From: Psoroptes ovis
Taxonomy: Eukaryota > Arthropoda > Arachnida > Sarcoptiformes > Psoroptidae
DNA length: 64,000 nucleotides
NCBI GenBank assembly: GCA_002943765.1
Contig: PQWQ01000011.1
Span: 1,674,001-1,738,000, forward strand
Direction of reading: 5' to 3'
A program made the position numbers and the translations under genes. Positions 53,676-64,000 of this stretch are shown one piece after another. The notes beneath the pieces are model-generated. The model was not told the DNA's origin and ran no database searches. It saw nothing but the letters and a program-made list of their open reading frames with translations. How positions within the stretch are numbered: the stretch's first letter is position 1; every line of letters starts with the position of its first letter.

Positions 53676-54887
53676 TATTTTACAAACACACACAGAGATA
53701 GACATTGAACAAACATATCTATTTAGTTGGTTATCAAGAAATGTTAGATAAAACAAGCAAACAAAATGTTTGAATTGTTTTCAATCATTTAATTTTTTAC
53801 ATTATTTTTCACATTTTTCAAGCTGAAAAAATGGGAAAAAATAGATAAATAAATAAAATTCAAAAAATATCATTATTTTCAATGGCAAACAACGGGAGAA
53901 AAAATAACTGAAATAAATAAATCTATTATTATATCCATCTAAACAATCTAATTTAATAGCTGTTAATCATTATCTGTGCTATCTTTGATTGTAAAAGTGA
54001 TGACAATTCTAAGGATTTTTTTTTTTGTTGGTTTAAATCAAAAATGGAACATTTAAATTGATTCATTGATATCACTGATATCATCGATATCCTCATCGAA
54101 ATGAATCCTGAGCAAATCAGAGATATTATTGGTAGAAAGCTTGGAAAAATATTAATTCGAAACAATGGCAATCGAATGAAGCGATTCATGGTGCAATTGA
54201 ATTAATCAATTGAATTTGTGTTGAAATCAATTCTATCAATCCTGTCAATTAATTTCTTCGAGAAAATTGAATGATTTTGATTTTTATGCTATTTTCACTG
54301 TTATTTGATTGAAATGATTATTTGTTCTTTGAAATTTTCAAAGAATAAAAAAAAATTTGACAAGTTTCAAGCTCGATATTTATGAATTATAAAATGCATA
54401 AAGATAAATAATTCAATAATAATATTTTACTGTTTTGGTGTTGATTATGATTATTATGATGATCATGATGATGATGATGATGATGATTATCATCAATCGA
54501 CAATGTGATAATGACAAGCATCATCACAAACAACGAAGACAATTGAAAAAAAAAATACACGGAATAAGTGGAAAAAATTTATGAAAATTTCAAATGTAAA
54601 ATAACAACAGGAATATCGTCATCATCATCATCAGTAATCATCATCGTTGTTGTTGTTGATCATCATCATAATCATCATTATGATTATGATGATGATGATT
54701 ATTATGATTATTACAATCGTTACAATTACAAAAATTTTTGAAAGTTGTCATAAGCATAAAAATAATAATGAAATATAAACATAGAAACACATAGACATAG
54801 AGACTTACAATGATCATATACGAAATAATGACAAGAATTGTCGAAAATGGATTTTGTCGTTTTTCAATTGAATTGAATACTAAAATA

Positions 54888-54968
54888 TTAAGTTGTCCGA
54901 TAAGTTCTTGCCGATTTTCTTATGATTTCACTATGATATAATCGGCCAGAACTTTTCGGACAACTTAA
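54888..54968 (-). mobile_element. palindromic MITE, subfamily A, inverted
   Basis: TTAAGTTGTCCGATAAGTTC on the left, core TTCACTATGATATAATCGGC, right GAACTTTTCGGACAACTTAA. The terminal substitutions at the two ends are complementary (AAG/CTT). Confidence 0.88.
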
Positions 54969-55405
54969 TCAAAAACACAAACACACATTTTGCAATGTTT
55001 TGAGATGACAATTCTTTTGGTGGCGGTGAAAATTGAAAAATCTTACAATGGAAATTAGGATTTTCAATTGTAAAAAACACAGAAATTACTCTTCAGAATA
55101 AGTAAAGTTGTTCATTGTTCAAATAAGCAGCAGTGTTTGAAAATGTTTCGAAGATGATACATCTTATTATTACGATGAACAAATGAATTTATAAAACGAA
55201 TATCATTTAAATGAATTTATAAAACGAATGAAAAAAATTAATTTAAAAAACATCCATTAAAAATTTTAATATTTTTTTTCGTGCATATTTTCAATGTATT
55301 GTATTCATAGTTCATATACATTTGTTGTTGTTGTTGTTGTTGTTCATCACACAAAAATATATACAAAATTGACAAGTTTTAATTTTCATAATTCTATTTT
55401 TAATA

Positions 55406-55486
55406 TTGAATTGTCCTAAAAAGTTCTTGTCGATTTTCACATGTTTTTCAACGAGTAAATCGTCAAAAACTTTCCGGACAACCCGA
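55406..55486 (-). mobile_element. diverged palindromic MITE
   Basis: TTGAATTGTCCTAAAAAGTT on the left and CAAAAACTTTCCGGACAACC on the right, TA on both sides. The core ACATGTTTTTCAACGAGTAA is diverged. Confidence 0.75.
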
Positions 55487-56383
55487 TACAATTATTCATG
55501 TACAAATATACAAATTGAATGATTGAAAAATAGTTCAAAGATTTTTGAGTTTTTTTCGCTCTTTTTTCGGTTGTTTTTCTCAATACTAATACTTAATACT
55601 ACGTATTTAAAATAATACTAATAATGTAAAATGAAATGAAAAAAACAAAAACATGAATAAATATTAATGGCTAATATTTATTTGTTATTTCGTTTTTTTA
55701 AAATTCAAAAAATGACTAAAGAGTATATTGTCAATTAGAAGTAATTGTCAATGTTTGACATATTTTGTCGATATTTTTGATCGACAATGTCTAAATGTTT
55801 TTTGAAATTGAAATGATCAATGTATTTCAATGTTTTCAAATTTTAAAATTTCAAAATAATAATTATTTTGATTTAAAAATAGTCATTTTTTAAATTTTTC
55901 AAAAATTTTTATTTTCAATTTTTAATTTTTGATTATTTTTTTAAGTCAATTTTTAAATGAAATAATCATTTATGATCAAATTAATGAACATAATAAACAT
56001 TTGATAATTTGACATTTATTTATTTTGCATTTTAAGACATTTTAATTATTTTTTTGTGATTAATTTTCAAAATTTTTTTTTCAAATATTTGTATAAACCA
56101 TTTATTATTTTTAGATTTACATAATACAAAACAATACAATAAAAAATACACCACAAACTGAACAGAACAACTGTGTGAAAGTATTTGTGGAAAAAATTGT
56201 CACAGACATATTTACATTGTTGTTAATCGTTTATTTTATTAGAGAATAAAATATGATGATTATGATAATAAATTAATTCATTTTAGCTTTTTTTTTCAAG
56301 CCAACAAACATTGAATATGCAAATAAATAGATACATGTTTTTGTTGGTAGGGGGAAAACAAATCCGGAACAATTATGATAATA

Positions 56384-56465
56384 TTGCATTGTCCAATAAG
56401 TCATCAACTATTTTTTCATCGTAAGTATATCGGTAAATTCGCAAGAACTTTTTGGACAATTTGAA
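56384..56465 (+). mobile_element. diverged palindromic MITE
   Basis: TTGCATTGTCCAATAAGTC on the left and GCAAGAACTTTTTGGACAAT on the right, with TATATCGG in the core and TA flanks. Strongly decayed. Confidence 0.65.
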
Positions 56466-59400
56466 TATAATTTTTTCATTTATTTCTATTAATAATAATT
56501 ATGATGAACTAATTATTCATTCATTATCATCATCATAGTATAATAATAATAATAATTAAATCAAATAACAATTGTTTCATTGAATACATGAACAGCTATA
56601 CACACACAAACAATTCATTTTATTTCGCCAAATAATTTCATTAACAGATATGATTTGTTTTTTGTTGTTGTTGTTCACACATTTTTTCATGTTTATAAAT
56701 ATTTCATTTATATTTCATTGTTTTGTTTGTTTTGTTTTCAAGTCTACTACATATATTTGTTTGTGTGTGAATATTATCATTATTATAACCATGATTATGA
56801 CAATGATTATGATTATTATTATATTAATATTCATATATAAAACACATTATCATTAATAATAGACACTACATAAGCAGACAGATTGACTAAATGAATGAAT
56901 GAAATTCATTGGATTTCAGTGAATTGAATAAATGAATGAATGAATGAATGACTTTTACATAGCTTAGATGACAATCCCGAGGTTATACACGGGCTTGTTT
57001 TATTTCAATTCAAATGAAAATAGCAAATGAACAAGCATAGAAATAATTGAAATCCATAAATAAATAAATAAACAGAAGCAGAAGCAGCAGCCCTAACAAA
57101 ATAATGAAGAGAACCGGCAAATAATAATAATTTATTTCATAATAATTTAGCCCCGATAATATTCATTTTGAAAATACCAACAATACCAAAAACAAGAGCA
57201 AAATTTGATATACTAGACTTGCCATAGACTCTGTTGATCAAAATACATACAAAATGAATGAAAAAATAAACTTTCAATTATCATCTCATTGTGATATCAC
57301 ATATCTCTACATATGAATGAATGTGATGATAAACGAATAATAATTTTTCATTATTTGATATACATACACAGACATACATACATAGACATAGAGTTTATAC
57401 ATTCATTTTTCTTGTTGTTTTTCAGTGTACGGCGTCGATTTTTTATTTTTTTTATTTTTACAGCTTCCCGAAATCATCGGGAGCCATTAATCTTGACACA
57501 GACATACATCCACCACCAACATACACACACAGACACAACAATACAATAGCATATGTATTTGGCTGGTATTTTGAATAGAAGAGAAAAAAAAACATATTCA
57601 ATAATTCAACAATGGATATATGTTGGAATTTATTGAATATTTCTGGATGAATAATCGGTTTGTTATAATATTTGGATTAACGAGTTTTATGAATTCGGCT
57701 AAGAAATAAAACAAATTCGAAAGACTATTGATGGAATTCATCGATTTTGGTGGTGGATAAAAACTGAAATTCATTACTTATTAAACCCTTTTAAAAAATA
57801 TTCATTCAATCAATTCATTGATAACTCTAATTGATCAGAAGTATTTTTCAAAGCAAATCGGATGCTTTGAAAATAAATGAATAACCATTTGTTATTAGCA
57901 ATTCATTGATCATTTCATTACGGTGGCTAGGAGCCATTATAATTTCTTACCCTCTCTCTATCTTCAAACAATTTTCTTCGGTGAAATACACGCATCAAAA
58001 ATAAGAAATAATAATAATAATTTTCATTTAATGAATTACCGAATGCGAAATTTAGAATAATAAGAATAATGAAAATACTGAGCAAAATAATAAAACATTA
58101 AAAAAAATAAAATACAAATAGAAAACAAAACTTTTCAATTTACGAATCGTTAATTATTTAGACATTGAAATATACGAAATATAAACATAAACAGACACAT
58201 AAATGAACAAATAGAAAAGATATTTCTGCATGTATTTCTTGGTGTATTTCTAAGTATTTTCATGGCGAAAATACATCAGATCAAAGAAACATCAGATCAA
58301 ATACATAAGATTTCATTGTAAGAAATGAAGTGAAAATACACAGAAAAACACATTGACAAGCATATTTTATTCACATTCACGGCTTTGAATGAAGCCGAAT
58401 ACAAAGAAATGAAATTCAATCGAAAGCTGATTTCAAGGAGCAAAGCAAAGCGAATCTTTGAAAAATTTTAATTTCGAAGCAAATAACAAGACCAGGTGTC
58501 GACAAATTTATTTTTATTTTTTTAAATTTTTTGATAGGGTGATTTCAAATTTCAAATTTACTTACTGATATTTGTAATTATTATTATAAATAATAATGTT
58601 TGAAATTTAAAATGTTTTCATTCAAAGGTTGTCATTTGCTATTTCGTGATGATAAATACAAGAGGAAAAATTTTCGAAGAGAGATGTATCATTTCAATAT
58701 TAATTAAAATTTTTTTCAAAATTTTTAATTAACCATATTTAACAGTTAATTAATTTTTATTTTTGAAAAAATTGAATTTTTTTCTTTGAATTTCTAGCCT
58801 TATTTTATATTCAATTAACCATTTCACTCTCAGTCATTTCACCACTGGTAAAATGACTTTGACTAATTTTTCGGTGCTGATCTGAATGAGAAAAATTTCA
58901 AAGCAAAATTTAAAACAGGCGTAAAAAAGCTTCGAATGAATCAAGTTCACCCATCGATACCGAAAACAACAGGCGGCGTAAAAATCATATCAAAAATTGA
59001 TTTGAATTTTCAATGTTTCACATAGCATCATTATTAATAATAATCCTGATTCGTGAAAAAATTTTATTTATTGCAATATTTGAAATTAGTTGAATACATT
59101 GAAATCAGTTAAATACTGGGCAAAAAAAAAATCTAAAACCAAAATCTAATGGTCAATCAATTTGAAAATAATAATAATAGAAAAATATAAACCAAAAATG
59201 AAAAAGAAATTAATGAAAAAAGAGAAAGCCAATACCATAGAATACGATCAATGTGGAACAACAATGGATTTTGTCTTTTAGAAATTTTGAAAGATGGTTT
59301 TTTTTCGGGAGAAGCTTTGCTTTGCCTTGCTTTGCCAATTTGGTGTTTCATCAGATGGTCCACAAAGAAGAAGAGTGAATAGATCGAATGAAAATTTTCA

Positions 59401-59707
59401 TTTTTCTTCTTCAAAAATTCTGATATTTATTTATTTATTTTTAGGTTTAAAAGCGTAATCATCGTTCGATGATCGGTTCGATTCAGTTCGGTTGTGTGTA
59501 TGCCTATGTGTGTGTGTGTTTGGTCGAGCGATCAAGTATGAGACAAGAATTAATAAATGAATTTTTTTTCATTCGCACACATCGTTTTAAGGCAACGTTT
59601 ACACACAAACACACATATTCGTAGCCATTTAGTGTATCGTCGATATGAGCTCGGATACAAGCGAGAAAATGCCAAGAAATTTTCTTTGATTCATTTTGAT
59701 TCTAAGG

Positions 59708-59711
<4 letters not shown>

Positions 59712-59748
<37 letters not shown>
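59712..59748. repeat. (CA)n microsatellite
   Basis: A 37-bp pure CA tract. A (GAT)9 tract follows at 59821-59848, so this 140-bp stretch carries two unrelated simple repeats. Confidence 0.95.
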
Positions 59749-59750
<2 letters not shown>

Positions 59751-61558
59751 AAACACACATCGATTTATAATATTTTTTTGCACCAAATTTTCGTATTTGT
59801 GTGTGTGTGCTTCGTATATCGATGATGATGATGATGATGATGATGATAGAAAACAAAACAAAAATTTTGGCGTAAAAAATGAAAAATATCGAAGAATATC
59901 AAAGAATAGCAAAGAATTCACAGAGAATTTCTTCATTTTTTTTTTCTCACAAGTCAAGATAAGAATAATTCATAAATTTTCATAGCTTCTTAAACGTTTA
60001 GCTTTCACGATTGAAAAGCGAAGCAAAAGCGTTTCATTCTTCTTAGTCTTCGTCTTCGTCTTTGAACATCATCAGTTTTATTATTATTATTACGACGACG
60101 AGATGTTCAATCTATTTATCTGGAATATAAATTTTTATTTTCTCGCTTGATTTTAGCCTATGTGTTTCGATATCATATTATTATTATGATTGTCGATTAT
60201 TCGATGTGTTTGGTGGTGTATTTATGAGTGAAACAATGGTGAAATTATAAGCGAAAAAAAACCAAGATAAAACTCTGTGTAAAAAATATTAAAAATTCTG
60301 AGCTGCCGAAGCTGATATGTTGCTGGTGATTTGGTTCACATTATAACCACCGTTGTTTTTTGTTTATTTATTTATTTTTCTCATAGACAATCGGTGAAAC
60401 ACAGCTACAACAGCAGCAGCAGTGAAGTAACGTCAATAAAATTTCATTGTTTAGTTTAGTGTTGTATCGGTTTAGAATCGATTTTGAATTTTGAATGAAT
60501 TGTGAATTGAAATAGATTGAATGAGAATGAATCGAGTGAAATGAATGGATAAAATGAAACAAATAAAGAAAAATAAATAAATGAAAGATGATGTGTATTT
60601 GGCCAAAGAAGAGAAAAGACTTTGAGATATTCACAATTTTACTCGAACAAATATCTATTCGGAACTAATATGGACATTTTTCTTTGAGGGGATGTGAAAA
60701 TATTTCCGAAGAAAATATACCGAAGTACACAGAGAGATTCCAGAATATGTATCGACGAAATAGCTGTGATCGTTAAGATCGTTAATCATTGAAATGAAAA
60801 GTAAAAAAAATGAAAAATTTCTAAAACATCAACACTGAACAGGGTAAAAAACAACAACAGTCAGCCAATATTTTTTTCGTTTATCGATACAGATTATTCT
60901 TATTACAGTAAGGCTATCTCTCAGAGAGAAAAGATTTACAATTTTTCAACGGTGGAAAAAATAGTGAAGAATTGAAAAAATGAAGAACCTTGTGTTCATA
61001 AGGGTAACGGAATTTCTTCTGATAAATTCTTGAAAATTTTACGAAATTTCAAAAATTGTTCATAGATTTCGATCATATTTTCAGGGCGAAAATACACTGA
61101 TAAAATACATTTTTCTTTGTAGGAATATTGAATAATTTTAAGAATATAAGTGACCAGCAAACAACTAGGGACAATAACAGTACCAACGATATCCAAGTTT
61201 GTTTCAAACATCATCATCATAATACATGACCATGAATGGTACAAGAATATTGTTTTGTTTGTCTGCTTAGTGAAAATCAAAATTCTAATTGAATTCAAAT
61301 GGAATTGAGTATATTTTATCCGAACCGATTTTATTTCATGTTTTTCTCTCTCTTTCTCGTACATATTTGTTACTTTAAAATCCATCAACATCATTATTAT
61401 CATCATTATTTGTGAATTACGATTATTTATATTTTTATTTATTTACGATTTAAATGTATCAAATGATGTTTGTATAAGAGGAGAGAAAATCAAGGAAAAA
61501 CGGCTTGAAAATGTGAGGAAAAATTTGAAAAATTGTCCGAAGAATTTACATTATTTGC

Positions 61559-61588
61559 CACACACACACACACACACACACACACATT
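61559..61588. repeat. (CA)n microsatellite
   Basis: A 30-bp pure CA tract. Confidence 0.95.
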
Positions 61589-61711
61589 TGAATCATACAT
61601 TTTCTATTATTTTTACATTGAAAAATATATATTAGCCATTATTTTCATTTCAATTTAAAGTTATATTTTGAAAATTTGAACATTTGTGTGTATAAGTGAA
61701 AAATGATTATA

Positions 61712-61791
61712 TTGTGTTGTCCGCAAAGTTTTTGCCGGTTATTTCATAGAAAATAATTAGAAAATCGGCAAGAACTTTTCGGACTGCCTAA
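61712..61791 (+). mobile_element. palindromic MITE, subfamily A
   Basis: 80 bp. Left TTGTGTTGTCCGCAAAGTTT, core TATTTCATAGAAAATAATTA, right GAACTTTTCGGACTGCCTAA, TA on both sides. Confidence 0.88.
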
Positions 61792-64000
61792 TATTTTTTC
61801 AAAAAAAATGAACATGAACAACTTGAAAGCGAAAAATAAATGGTATTAACATCATTGAATTCACTGTGAATTTCAGTGAATGTATTTTCAGATAAATACA
61901 AACACATTGGACAACTGACTAATACTATTTTTGAAAAAAAAATTGAAAAATTGAAAGTAAAATTGAAAGTAAAATTGATGAAATAAAATGTCAAAAGTGT
62001 TATGTGATTCATTCAAACATGAAAATTTACACACTGGGATAATGTGTGAGAATATAATATTTAAATATTTTTCATTAAATTTGTATACGTGGAAAATACG
62101 AAATTGAAATTAAAACTTTGTGAAATCAAAAATTTAGAATTCTCATATTTGAAATATTATTAAATCATTCAAAATATATAATCAATGGATCAATGGAATA
62201 AATGCTCTTGTGTTATTCGGGGATTTTCTGGTTTTTCTCTGGGTCTTTACCTCATCAAACAACTATTAACACACTCGAAAACTATCAATATGATGATGGA
62301 TGGCAGCAGGTGTGTAATACGAGTTTTGAATTTGATTTTTCGGTGTTTGATACACCAAACAGGGGTAAAAGGGAAAAAATAATTTTAGCCTGAAATTCAA
62401 TTGAAAGATTATTCGATCGTAAAAAAATGATTTTCACTTTTTCATTTTCGCTCGCTCATTCATTCATTCGATTCATTGAAATAAACTTGATCGAAAATAC
62501 AAAAAATCATTCATAAATACACACAGAAACACTGCAGGATACATGTGTGCAAATGTAATGATGATGATTATTATATATGTGTGTTTGGATGATGACGACA
62601 AGTTTGAAAATGAAATAATTTTCACATTTCGATTAATATTTATGTTCGTAGGAGAAAATAGAAGAAACAAATCTTGGAATTTATACATTGAATTTCAATG
62701 TAACATTGAAAATCAAAGCCAAGAAATCAAAGCTAAGAAAATCAAAAATCACAAACTTAAAAGCCGACACCACAAATGAAATTGGAGAAATTGGAAAATG
62801 AAGTAGAAATTTTTTTCAAAATTTGTAAATTGAAATTAACACTAACACACACACACACACATGGAGAGTAATAACATCATCAGTAGCAACCAAATAAACA
62901 TCAACCAAAAGAAGAAATAAACAATTTTCTTAACCAAAGTTCAAATATCAAAGAAAATCGTATAAGAAGAATTCGTAATTTGAAATCAAAGATGCTGACA
63001 TTTTATTTGAATTTCAAATGTTGAAATTCAAATCAAATGCGAAGCCGAGTTTATTCGATAGACACTACATACTTTGACACAGGTAAGTGGTTACAAGGTG
63101 AAAACATGGTTAAGAGCATCAATTACATAGGATTGTACTTGGTCGAAGTTGAATATGGAGGTGGTGGTTAGTGGCCAGAGAAAATGGCCGGAATTTCGGT
63201 GAACATGTGTGGATATAGATTGAACATTCGTGTATTTGTTTGCACTTGATTAGCAACGCGTAAACCCTTGGCAAGCAATGTAGAAACCCTCAAGATTTTC
63301 AGAAAATAAAATGTAATTTTGATTTTTCTGATTTGAGGATTAAGACATGAAATTAATTTTCATTTTATGCTTTGTTTTATTATTTATATCATGTCATGTG
63401 TCACACAATCAAGAGATTGACATTTTGAAATATCAAACATGATCATTATTTTTTCATAAAACCAAGGGTATAATAGCAGGTCAATACCATTTCCAAAAAA
63501 AAACCAGTGACCTCGAAAATGAAGGCCCTCAGATTTCATTTTATTTGTGTCCCATTCGAAAAAATCAACGGACCAAAGAGAATTGAAAATGGAAATTTTC
63601 ATTTCTTCAAAGGAAAAAAGTTTCAAGCCAAAAGCCGAAACATTCACAATCAATTTAGATCAAACACATACAAGTAAAAATAGACGAAGAACAACATATT
63701 TTAATTAGTTACAACTACTACAACAACAATCAGAACAACCAGAACGACTACGACCAAAATATATAATCAATTTGAAGAATTGAAAGGATTATCAAAACAA
63801 AGCGGAAAAAAATGCCGAATAGCAGCAAGAACACACGACAACAAAAGGCCTGATCGGGTAATCAATTAATCAATCATTCAATCACAATCTATCAAATTCG
63901 ATTGAACAAAATTGAATAATCGAATACCAAAAAGAAGAAATGAAGAATAAGATAAAACTGAATACAAACGCGCCAATCTAAACTAATTAATCTGGAAAAA

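Larger units (their letters stand above)
52795..64000. other. upstream region of dve, no supported gene
   Basis: 11.2 kb of AT-rich DNA. It should contain the dve promoter and at least one upstream exon unless these lie beyond the window. It holds five MITE copies, several CA and GAT microsatellites, and scattered slightly GC-richer patches (for example 57425-57490, 59600-60070, 62200-62370, 63030-63290). None could be tied to a gene. Confidence 0.5.

Noticed and set aside
59557..59957. Overlapping open frames on both strands around 59.6-60.0 kb
   Set aside because: They arise from the CA and GAT microsatellites and contain no recognisable domain.
1..64000. tRNA, rRNA, viral or bacterial-derived genes
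   Set aside because: I looked for B-box-like and rRNA-like stretches and for intron-less foreign frames and saw none. A covariance-model scan would be decisive for tRNAs.

Overview
This is nuclear DNA from a small, very AT-rich arthropod genome. Short introns (about 58-164 bp) in most positions, coding sequence full of poly-N/Q/S/H runs, and arthropod-type gene families fit an astigmatid mite (Dermatophagoides/Sarcoptes-like). The species assignment is inference. There is no prokaryotic, organellar or viral gene content, no tRNA or rRNA, and no CRISPR array.

Three protein-coding genes can be reconstructed. (1) 219-2588, minus strand: a five-exon, seven-transmembrane protein that looks like TM7SF3. 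All splice phases agree and the frame closes at 704 residues. (2) 4614-11800, plus strand: a twelve-exon ANKS1 (Odin/AIDA-1) adaptor with ankyrin repeats, two SAM domains and a PTB domain, 1949 residues, also phase-consistent throughout. It is divergent from gene 1 across a 2.0 kb spacer. (3) 16905-52794, minus strand: a defective proventriculus (dve) / SATB-class gene with a split compass domain (ULD plus CUTL-like) and two homeodomains. It covers five exons and is convergent with ANKS1. Its first coding exon was not found and lies upstream of 52794 or outside the window. Two dve introns are exceptionally large for this genome (5.4 kb and 27.6 kb).

The rest is non-coding. Between the convergent ANKS1 and dve genes lies a 2.38 kb satellite of 54 monomers of exactly 44 bp, with traces of a higher-order repeat. 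Fifteen copies of a palindromic element of about 80 bp are scattered through the window. They have TA target duplications and Tc1/mariner-like ends (TTAGGTTGTCCGGAAAGTT), so they are MITEs. One sits inside an ANKS1 intron and thirteen lie in dve introns or upstream of dve. A 1279 bp Tc1/mariner-like transposon with a decayed transposase is inserted in the largest dve intron. The same intron carries a perfect inverted repeat built around two POU-octamer motifs.

I found no clear new protein system. The observations most worth following are the fixed-period satellite, the intronic palindromic MITE family (a possible source of double-stranded RNA), and the giant, probably regulatory, dve intron.
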